Shown piece by piece: positions 51,523-58,122 of a stretch of 64,000 nucleotides of DNA. The stretch's first letter is position 1. Every line of letters begins with the position of its first letter. A program made the translations under genes and the position numbers. Source of the stretch: PNNG01 sp964577055 (lineage in GTDB: Bacteria > Bacteroidota > Bacteroidia > UBA7662); the NCBI GenBank assembly GCA_964577055.1, contig CAZNWC010000006.1, positions 111,030 through 175,029 on the forward strand, given 5' to 3'. The notes beneath the pieces are model-generated. The model was not told where the DNA came from. It saw only the letters and a list, made by a program, of their open reading frames with translations, and did no database searches.

Positions 51523-52806
51523 ATGCGCTCGCTAACCAAAGACCCCAAGCATTATAAAATTGGCATCATCGGCCTCGGCTATGTGGGCCTGCCCTTGGCG
51601 CATGCCTTTGCAGCACATTTTCATACCTATGGTTTCGACATCGATGAACAGCGCATAGCAGGGCTCTTGGAAGGAAAAGACCATACAGCCCAGTTAAGTG
51701 CGATACAACTCGAAGAATTGCGCCATAGCGCTTCCATCAGCCACCAGCTCGATGATTTGAGGGATTGTAATGTTTACATCGTGACCGTGCCCACTCCTGT
51801 AGATGCAAACAAAAAGCCGGATTTACGACCACTCCAAAAAGCCAGCAGCATGCTGGGAAAGGTGCTGAAGCCAGGCGATCTGGTGATTTACGAATCTACC
51901 GTATTCCCTGGTTGCACAGAAGAAGAATGTGTGCCATTGCTCGAAAGAGGGTCAGGTTTAAGGTACAACATAGATTTTGGTGTTGGCTATTCTCCCGAAC
52001 GCATCAACCCGGGCGACACCCAACGACCCATCACCAGCATTGTCAAGGTAACCTCAGGTTCTACAGAGGAAGTAGCACGCACGGTCGATTGGCTGTACGC
52101 CACGGTCATCACGGCCGGCACCCATTTGGCGCCTTCCATCAAGGTGGCCGAAGCTGCCAAAGCCATTGAAAATGCGCAGCGCGACCTCAACATTTCGTTC
52201 ATGAACGAACTGGCAGTCATTTTCGATCGCATGAACCTCGATACCAACGATGTGCTCGCTGCTGCAAGTACCAAATGGAATTTTCTGCCCTTTAAGCCAG
52301 GTTTGGTTGGCGGGCATTGTATAGGTGTAGATCCCTATTACCTCACCTATAAATCCATTCAACTCGGATACCATCCCGAGGTCATCTTGAGTGGTCGGCG
52401 GGTAAATGACCAAATGGGGGCATTTATCGCCGCAAAAGTCATCAAATTGTTGACTTCTGCCCGAAAAGCTGTTGCGGATCAAAGGGTGTTGATCGCTGGT
52501 TTTGCCTTCAAAGAAGACTGTCCCGACACCCGCAATACCCGGGTGGTAGACATGATAGCCGAACTGACCGATTATGGCATGCAGGTAGAGGTTTGGGATC
52601 CGGTAGCCGACCGCACGGAAGCCCTGCACGAACACAACATTGCCATTCAAGCCGATGCGCCGCAAGGCCCCTTTGCTGCAGTGATTGTGGCCGTGGCGCA
52701 CCAACAATTCCGTGTTTTCGATTTTGAACCGTACAAAAAGCAAGGAGCTATCCTCTTCGACGTCAAAGGAATTCTCCCCCGCCACCTCGTCGACGCCAGA
52801 TTGTAA
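51523..52806 (+). CDS. wbpA: UDP-N-acetylglucosamine 6-dehydrogenase, WbpA-like
   Basis: A 427-residue UDP-sugar dehydrogenase: NAD site IGIIGLGYVGLPLAHAFA, YESTVFPGCTEEECV, SPERINPGDTQRPI, and the catalytic Cys in FKPGLVGGHCIGVDPYYL. It oxidises UDP-GlcNAc to UDP-GlcNAcA, the first step of the diacetamido-uronate pathway. ATG at 51523 fits the family start; earlier in-frame starts lie in repeat sequence. A second enzyme of the same family lies at 61707, with strikingly different base composition. Confidence 0.86.
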   Translation: MRSLTKDPKHYKIGIIGLGYVGLPLAHAFAAHFHTYGFDIDEQRIAGLLEGKDHTAQLSAIQLEELRHSASISHQLDDLRDCNVYIVTVPTPVDANKKPDLRPLQKASSMLGKVLKPGDLVIYESTVFPGCTEEECVPLLERGSGLRYNIDFGVGYSPERINPGDTQRPITSIVKVTSGSTEEVARTVDWLYATVITAGTHLAPSIKVAEAAKAIENAQRDLNISFMNELAVIFDRMNLDTNDVLAAASTKWNFLPFKPGLVGGHCIGVDPYYLTYKSIQLGYHPEVILSGRRVNDQMGAFIAAKVIKLLTSARKAVADQRVLIAGFAFKEDCPDTRNTRVVDMIAELTDYGMQVEVWDPVADRTEALHEHNIAIQADAPQGPFAAVIVAVAHQQFRVFDFEPYKKQGAILFDVKGILPRHLVDARL

Positions 52807-52810
52807 TGCC

Positions 52811-52947
52811 ATGCAAATTCGCAATTTGTAATTTGCGATTTGCCATTGCTTCGCGTGCGTCGCGCCCCCCGTCACGCCCGTCGCGGTTCAAAAAGCCGTA
52901 GGCCCACGCCGCCGGTAGGAATTCTGAATCCCGAATCCCGAATTTTA
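52811..52947. repeat. Interspersed repeat A, copy 4
   Basis: All modules are present: AATTTG tract, GCCATTGCTTCGCGTGCG core, GTCGCGGTT, GCCGTAGGCCC, GCCGCCGGTAGGAAT and CCCGAAT units. It starts 4 bases after the wbpA stop. Confidence 0.85.
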
Positions 52948-53608
52948 ACCTCCCATCCCAATCTTTTAACTCCTGCGCCCATAAAGCAGGAAGGCACTTT
53001 CGTAGACGCTATGTTAAATTTCAGAGAATTCTATCCCTTTATTTTGGCTGCTTGCATTTGAATTTGTTTCTTTGTCGAGTAAAAAAATTACTCAATCCGT
53101 ATTTACACGGATAACGTATAGCAAACAAACCGCCTGCACAGCCGTGTGACTGACGCGGCGAAGCCCCGCCAAGCGGAATTCAAAATTCAAGATTGAAAAT
53201 TAAAAATAGGCGTTTGAATGCGAAGCCGTGGTAATCTAATCTGTTCATCCGCATCTTTGCCAGTAGGCCGAAGGCTTAGCTCTGCGTCCTCCGGACAAGC
53301 TGCGTAGCAGCACTGTCCAAAAGGCTCCGATACCTCGCGGCCGGCCAAAGTTGATTGTAGCACCGATAAAAAAAGCCTTTTCAGGGCTTAAAAGTGTGAA
53401 CATGCAATCAAAGCTGCAAGAGAATAACAAAGGCCTCCCCGCCCTCTGCGGTAAGAAAGAAAAGTCGTTTCTGTACTGGCAATCATGCGAATAAGCAGAT
53501 AATCTAATTTTCTGATGCAGGAATCGCAAAAAACGATAAAATTACAGTTTTCCACAGGCAAATAGGCGCCAAAACCGGAAACGAAAAGGCTTTGAGCGAA
53601 AGCCATAA
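52948..53608. other. Repeat-rich intergenic region upstream of galE
   Basis: About 660 bases with no gene I can support. It contains a GAATTCAAAATTCAAG tract (53176-53210) and a structured GC-rich element (about 53255-53400: GCTGCGTAGCAGC, AAAAGGCTCCGATACCTCGCGG, then AAAAAAAGCCTTTTCAGGG). Part of that element is related to the block before gap 3. CCTCTGCGGTAA near 53450 recalls the CCGCAGAG family. Confidence 0.6.
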
Positions 53609-54673
53609 ATGCCACCAACTTTGAAATTTCACAAGCACAAAATACTCGTGACAGGCGGTATGGGCTATTTGGGCTCACATACCATCGTGGCCCTGCAACA
53701 AACGGGTTATGAGGTGGTGTCGGCCGACAACCACAGCAATTCCCAACCCGAGGTGGCCGACCGCATTGCCAAAATTACGGGCATCAAACCCCGCAATTAC
53801 GACATCGATGTGTGCGACCGCCATTCGCTCGAACAGCTGTTTTTGGAAGAAGGCCCCATCGCAGGCATCATCCACATGGCCGCCTTTAAATCGGTGGCCG
53901 AATCGGTTGAAAAACCGCTGAAATATTACGCCAATAACCTGCTCGGACTCATTCAGGTATTGCAATGCGCCCAGAAATTTGGTGTACATCACTTGGTGTT
54001 TAGCAGCACGTGCACCATTTACGGAGAACCCGTACAATTGCCGGTTGATGAAAATCATCCGATTAATCCCGTTTCACCCTACGGCAAATCCAAGGCCATC
54101 GGCGAGCAAATCATCCGCGACTATGTTGAGCGGGGCGAGCTCAAAGCCATGGCCCTTCGTTTTTTTAATCCGGTGGGTGCACACCCTTCGGCCCACTTGG
54201 GAGAATTACCCCGGGGTGTTCCTTCCAACCTGCTGCCCTATCTGGCACAAACAGCCGCTGGCATGCACCCCTATTTGCGCATTTGGGGCAATAAGTATCC
54301 AACGCCCGATGGCACCTGCATCCGCGACTTCATCCATGTGTGCGACCTGGCCGAGGTACACCTGCGGGCCCTCGAATTCATGATTCAGCCTGAAAGTGCT
54401 TTCAGCGGCTTTGAGGCCATCAACATTGGTACCGGTTTAGGCATAAGCGTTTTAGACATGCACCAAGCATTTGAGAAAGTAAATGGCGTACAGGTACCCT
54501 ACCAGGTGATGGACAACCGCCCTGGCGACATCGTAAGCATGTATGCTTGCAGCGAGCGTGCCGCTGCCTTATTGGGCTGGAAGCCGCGTTTTGGCCTGAG
54601 CGACATGGTAGCCACCGCCTGGAAGTGGCAGCAGCATTTGGCCAACGCGGAATTCAAGATTCAAAATTCATAA
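53609..54673 (+). CDS. galE: UDP-glucose 4-epimerase-like protein
   Basis: A 354-residue short-chain epimerase: NAD site ILVTGGMGYLGSHT, HMAAFKSVAESVEKPLKYY, the catalytic Tyr and Lys in SPYGKSK, and FFNPVGAHPSAHLGE, all as in GalE. The usual FSSSATVYG stretch reads FSSTCTIYG here, with Thr-Cys replacing Ser-Ala. It interconverts UDP-Glc/UDP-Gal or the N-acetyl forms and feeds the polysaccharide pathway. The last residues (AEFKIQNS) are encoded by an ATTC-type intergenic repeat that contains the stop codon. Confidence 0.87.
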   Translation: MPPTLKFHKHKILVTGGMGYLGSHTIVALQQTGYEVVSADNHSNSQPEVADRIAKITGIKPRNYDIDVCDRHSLEQLFLEEGPIAGIIHMAAFKSVAESVEKPLKYYANNLLGLIQVLQCAQKFGVHHLVFSSTCTIYGEPVQLPVDENHPINPVSPYGKSKAIGEQIIRDYVERGELKAMALRFFNPVGAHPSAHLGELPRGVPSNLLPYLAQTAAGMHPYLRIWGNKYPTPDGTCIRDFIHVCDLAEVHLRALEFMIQPESAFSGFEAINIGTGLGISVLDMHQAFEKVNGVQVPYQVMDNRPGDIVSMYACSERAAALLGWKPRFGLSDMVATAWKWQQHLANAEFKIQNS

Positions 54674-54772
54674 TTCAACATTCGAGCGCCTTGCTCAAGC
54701 AGCATCCCAATTGGCTTATCTATGTTGTTGCTGTCTGAATCTTGAATGGTGAATCTTGAATGGTAAATTAAA
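54650..54772. repeat. ATTC-type repeats at the galE end and before the four-helix gene
   Basis: GAATTC-AAGATTC-AAAATTC-ATAATTC-AACATTC (54650-54686) and the opposite-strand form TGAATCTTGAATGG twice (54736-54772) flank a 50-base spacer. The first overlaps the galE stop; the second abuts the next ATG. Confidence 0.8.
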
Positions 54773-55162
54773 ATGGCTTACAAGCATTTCGAAGACCTAC
54801 CCATCTGGAAATTAGCCCGCGAGCAACACCAAAGCATCGTTGTCTGGACCCTCACTGATGGATTTTCGAAAGATTTTCGCTTACGCGATCAAATCAGGGC
54901 CGCATCCGGTTCGGTGATGGACAACATTGCTGAAGGTTTTGGCCGAGGAGGAAACAAGGAATTTATCAATTTCCTCACCATCTCCAGAGGTTCAAATGAA
55001 GAGGTACGATCACAAGCCTACCAGGCTCTCGACAGGGGCTATTTAACCGAAGCCGATTTAAACGCTTTTGTTACCCAAAGCCAAGCTTTGTGCGATCAAA
55101 TCAACGCCTTCATTCATTATCTGCAGAACAGTGAAATGAAAGGCTCCAAATTCAATCGATAA
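54773..55162 (+). CDS. Four-helix-bundle protein (S23/IVS family)
   Basis: A 129-residue helical protein with the S23-family features: FEDLPIWKLAREQHQ at the start, LRDQIRAASGSVMDNIAEGF in helix 2, and FLTISRGSNEEVRSQ. The family was first seen in intervening sequences of 23S rRNA and is common as a lone gene in Bacteroidota genomes; its function is unknown. It is related in fold to the Avd protein of diversity-generating retroelements, but no reverse transcriptase is present. Both flanks carry ATTC-type repeats, suggesting it moved in with them. Confidence 0.85.
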   Translation: MAYKHFEDLPIWKLAREQHQSIVVWTLTDGFSKDFRLRDQIRAASGSVMDNIAEGFGRGGNKEFINFLTISRGSNEEVRSQAYQALDRGYLTEADLNAFVTQSQALCDQINAFIHYLQNSEMKGSKFNR

Positions 55163-55169
55163 GCATGGA

Positions 55170-55287
55170 CATTCACAATTCAAAATGCAGCATTCCTGCA
55201 TCCTCAGACCAATATGACCTTCAAGTAGGCATGCTAGTAGTCGCTGAATTTTGAATAATGAATCCTGAATGGTGAATTCTGAATGTT
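55170..55287. repeat. ATTC-type repeats between the four-helix gene and the winged-helix gene
   Basis: ACATTCACAATTCAAAATGC (55170-55189) and the inverse form TTTTGAATAATGAATCCTGA with GGTGAATTCTGAATGTTAG (55249-55289). The second supplies the ATG of the next gene. Confidence 0.75.
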
Positions 55288-55807
55288 AGAAACGTTAATT
55301 ACATCCAAAACCAGGATCAAGCTCTTGCTGAAGTTTTTCAGCAACAACAACAAAGCCTATTTGCGGTCGCTGGCAGAGGAATTCGACGAAAGCACAAACG
55401 CTGTTCGCACAGAGCTTAACCGCCTGTCCGACGCTGGCTTGCTGCAATCAGAACAGGCAGGAAATACCATATTGTACAAAGCCAATACCCGCCACCCTAT
55501 TTACGAAGACATTCGGAACCTGGTTTCTAAATACCTGGGCTTCGACCAAATCATTGAAAACGTCTTGCAACGCATTGGCAACCTTGAGTTGGCGGTTGTT
55601 GTAGGCGATTATGCCCGCGGCCACGATTCGGGCGTGATTGATTTGCGTTTGGTAGGTCATATCGACATGGACTACCTCGAGCAGTTGATTCCTAAGGCCG
55701 AAAGCCTCATCAACCGCAAAATCAGGTACAGCATTCAGCTACCCGACCAGGCTGGCTTGGGCTACGACTTCCAAACCCAGCCGCATATTGTACTCTGGTG
55801 CGCTTAG
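55283..55807 (+). CDS. Winged-helix protein with degenerate nucleotidyltransferase-like domain
   Basis: A 174-residue protein. Residues 1-75 form an ArsR-like winged helix (LRSLAEEFDESTNAVRTEL, DAGLLQSEQAGNTILYKAN). Residues 95-174 resemble a minimal nucleotidyltransferase, but the motif is VVGDYARGHDSGVIDLRLVG: the usual Gly-Ser is Gly-Asp and the second Asp of DxD is Arg. So it has probably lost catalysis and acts as a regulator. Such genes often occur near the start of Bacteroidota surface-polysaccharide operons; a role in controlling this locus is inferred only from place. Confidence 0.72.
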   Translation: MLETLITSKTRIKLLLKFFSNNNKAYLRSLAEEFDESTNAVRTELNRLSDAGLLQSEQAGNTILYKANTRHPIYEDIRNLVSKYLGFDQIIENVLQRIGNLELAVVVGDYARGHDSGVIDLRLVGHIDMDYLEQLIPKAESLINRKIRYSIQLPDQAGLGYDFQTQPHIVLWCA

Positions 55808-56104
55808 TAGTAAGCGCAGGTCATTTAACCGCAGATACGCAGAGTGGCTTTATTCTTTTGACCTGCTTAAATCAAACCCATAGGTTCACTGCAGGTCCAG
55901 GCTTTTCATCAGTGCAGACCCCGACGACAGTTAGGCGCGAGGAAACGGAGCCGTTTGCCGCATAAGCTTCGCTTATTCGTCGGAGGCCGCTGAGGCCGAT
56001 ACTCCGCGAACTCCGACCGTGCTGCGATAGCAGCGCAGGGCGAAAGGCTCCGCTATCTTGCGGGGAGCTGAAGCTGCTATTAGCCCTAAAGAAAAAGCTG
56101 TTCA
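55808..56104. repeat. Structured intergenic element before gap 3
   Basis: No gene seen. It holds CCGCAGATACGCAGAG (related to the CCGCAGAG family), then a GC-rich block (GCTGCGATAGCAGC, AAAGGCTCCGCTATCTTGCGG, AAAGAAAAAGCTGTTCA) resembling the element at 53255-53400. The sequence breaks off at the gap inside this repeat. Confidence 0.6.
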
Positions 56105-56204
56105 NNNNNNNNNNNNNNNNNNNNNNNNNNNNNNNNNNNNNNNNNNNNNNNNNNNNNNNNNNNNNNNNNNNNNNNNNNNNNNNNNNNNNNNNNNNNNNNN
56201 NNNN
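56105..56204. other. Assembly gap 3 (100 N), real missing sequence
   Basis: Unlike gaps 1 and 2, its flanks share no duplicate. The rfbB gene lacks its first codons to the right, and an interspersed repeat is cut on the left, so some sequence is truly absent and the size is unknown. Confidence 0.85.
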
Positions 56205-56205
56205 C

Positions 56206-57240
56206 GCCGGCTTCATCGGCTCACATGCCGCCATCCACTTCGTCAAGTCCTATCCGCAATACCGCGTCATTGTCCTCGACAAGATGACCTACGCAGGAAA
56301 CTTAGACAATCTTGCCCCGCTCCAGCTGGGTTCAAAGTTCAAAGTTCAAAGTTCAAAAGGGGTTGAGGTACAAGGACTGAAAAGCGAAAGTCATCCGAAC
56401 GCTGTTTTTGTGGAAGGCGATATCTGCGATGCAGCCCTCATCCAGCGCCTTTTTGCCGAATTCCAAATCAACGGCGTCATGCACCTGGCCGCCGAAAGCC
56501 ATGTGGACCGCTCCATCGAAAACCCCATGGAATTTGTGACCACCAATGTGGTAGGTACAGTTACCCTGCTCAATGCAGCCGTAAAGGCCTGGGGCGAGCA
56601 TGCCGACCGCAACAAATACCTCTTCTACCACATCAGCACCGACGAGGTGTACGGCAGCTTGGGCGCCGAGGGTTATTTCACCGAAGACACGCCCTACGAC
56701 CCCCGTTCGCCCTATTCGGCATCCAAAGCCAGCAGCGACCACTTCGTTCGGGCCTACCACGAAACCTACGGCTTGCCCGTAGTCATCAGCAACTGCTCGA
56801 ACAACTACGGTCCCAACCAATACCCCGAGAAGTTGATTCCTGTGGTAATCAACAGCATCCTCCACCGCAAACCCATTCCGGTGTATGGTAAAGGTGAAAA
56901 TGTGCGCGATTGGTTGTTCGTGGGCGACCACGTTTCGGCCATGGATGCCATTTGGCACCGTGGGGCCAGCGGCCGCACCTACAACGTAGGCGGCAACAAC
57001 GAATGGCAAAACATCCAGCTGGTGAAGAAATTGTGCGCCATCATGGATACCAAACTCGGCCGCGCCACCGGCGAATCGGAACAACTCATCACCTACGTCA
57101 CCGACCGCAAAGGCCACGATTTGCGTTATGCCATCGATGCCTCACGCTTGAAAAACGAGCTGAACTGGGAGCCCAAACAAAAATTCGACGCGTACCTGGC
57201 CACTACGGTGGATTACTACCTGAATTTGTTCAAGGGCTAG
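56206..57240 (+). CDS. rfbB: dTDP-glucose 4,6-dehydratase (5' end lost in gap 3)
   Basis: The frame opens in AGFIGSHAAIHFVKSYPQY, so only the first 10 or so residues are missing. RmlB features are VLDKMTYAGNLDNL, HLAAESHVDRSIENP, the catalytic STDEVYGSLG and YSASKASSDH (Tyr and Lys), and SNCSNNYGPNQYPEKLIP. It makes dTDP-4-keto-6-deoxyglucose, precursor of rhamnose and other deoxysugars. Between NLAPLQ and NAVFVEGDICD it carries an extra stretch of about 20 residues (GSKFKVQSSKGVEVQGLKSE), part of which is encoded by a GTTCAAA heptamer array found elsewhere only between genes. The frame is kept. It ends in TAG. Confidence 0.92.
   Translation, partial: AGFIGSHAAIHFVKSYPQYRVIVLDKMTYAGNLDNLAPLQLGSKFKVQSSKGVEVQGLKSESHPNAVFVEGDICDAALIQRLFAEFQINGVMHLAAESHVDRSIENPMEFVTTNVVGTVTLLNAAVKAWGEHADRNKYLFYHISTDEVYGSLGAEGYFTEDTPYDPRSPYSASKASSDHFVRAYHETYGLPVVISNCSNNYGPNQYPEKLIPVVINSILHRKPIPVYGKGENVRDWLFVGDHVSAMDAIWHRGASGRTYNVGGNNEWQNIQLVKKLCAIMDTKLGRATGESEQLITYVTDRKGHDLRYAIDASRLKNELNWEPKQKFDAYLATTVDYYLNLFKG
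56330..56357. repeat. Four-unit heptamer repeat inside rfbB
   Basis: Four exact GTTCAAA units within the coding sequence, read as SKFKVQSSK. The same array occurs between genes at 25292 and, inverted, at 49653. Confidence 0.92.
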
Positions 57241-57244
57241 GCGC

Positions 57245-57277
57245 TTTTTTTACCGCAGAGAGCGCGGAGAAAATGAG
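57245..57277. repeat. CCGCAGAG-type repeat, left member of an inverted pair
   Basis: TTTTTTACCGCAGAG followed by AGCGCGGAGAAAATGAG. It matches the reverse complement of 58054-58085 with about 3 differences, and lies 5 bases after the rfbB stop. Confidence 0.8.
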
Positions 57278-57427
57278 GGGTTTGGGCGGTTTAATTAGCT
57301 ATGGCTATTGATTCATTCCAAGCAGCAGGAAATGGCTGTTTCTTTTTCTCCTCCCGTCAGAGAACACCGCTTCGCGGAAGTGCGCTGGTTGCTCACGCAA
57401 CAGGAGTTTTGCCAGGTAGAGTTAAAT

Positions 57428-57825
57428 TCAAGCCGCTCTTTGCTGGTTATTCACGAATCGATAAAGCCCATCCTTAAGCCTTAATTCATAGAAATTTATG
57501 AGGTACCCCAGCTTGAGATTCGTCAAACGCAGGTAGGTTAATAACTGGGCATGCATGCGCGAATGAATTTCGGTGACTGACTTTAATTCAATTATTACCG
57601 CTTCATCCACCAACAGATCTACTTTTAGTTCATTTCCAACACTTCGTTTTTATAGACAACATTTACGGGTACTTCTTGCTTCACTTGATGCCCCCTTAAC
57701 TTCAATTCAACATCCAAAGCATTTGCATAAAGTTTCTCAAGTAGCCCCGGCCCCAGTGTTTTGTGTACCTCTATTGCTGCACCAATAATTTCAGTTCCAA
57801 TTCGGTTTAATTCTGACTGATTCAT
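57428..57825 (-). pseudogene. GxxExxY family gene with a frameshift
   Basis: From ATG at 57825 the frame reads IGTEIIGAAIEVHKTLGPGL with LLEKLYANALDVEL, the GxxExxY signature (GLLEKLY), and stops at 57625 after KNEVLEMN. The continuation lies in another frame: GNELKVDLLVDEAVIIELKS, then HAQLLTYLRLTNLKLGYLIN to a TGA at 57430-57428. A single missing base near 57640 explains it. The family (about 125 residues) has a PD-(D/E)xK nuclease-like look and no settled function. Bracketed by an inverted repeat pair (57245 and 58054). Confidence 0.82.
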
Positions 57826-58111
57826 AGACTTGGCACTTATTCGTACAAGTCTAATGAGTCAAAACCAGTATTGCAAAAGAAGGTCTAAACATTGAAAATA
57901 ATTGCTGAATTTGTGATATCAACATGGTAAACCAGGCCTACTTTCTGTGAACTCCCGCGTAGCGGTGCTCTTATCGGAGCAAAAGCAATTTTTGTTTTTT
58001 ATTAGTTATTTACTTGTTTTTCCGCCTTGCTTTTTAATGCACCATGCCCGCTTCTCATTTTCTCTGCGACCTCTGCGGTAAAAAACCTTGTGCGCCAGCA
58101 CCCCCATTGAA
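57826..58111. other. AT-rich intergenic region before the export gene
   Basis: No gene seen. It contains the right member of the inverted CCGCAGAG repeat (58054-58085, CTCATTTTCTCTGCGACCTC). Confidence 0.6.
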
Positions 58112-58119
58112 TATCTTTG
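58112..58119 (+). promoter_or_regulatory. -7 promoter element of the polysaccharide export gene
   Basis: TATCTTTG fits TAnnTTTG and ends 3 bases before the ATG at 58123, suggesting a leaderless message. Confidence 0.6.
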
Positions 58120-58122
58120 TCC

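Noticed and set aside
53245..53529. 94-codon minus-strand frame in the space before galE
   Set aside because: It runs through repeat-derived sequence and has no signal or family features.
54773..55162. Possible Avd-like part of a diversity-generating retroelement
   Set aside because: The four-helix fold is related, but there is no reverse transcriptase and no template/variable repeat pair in the window.
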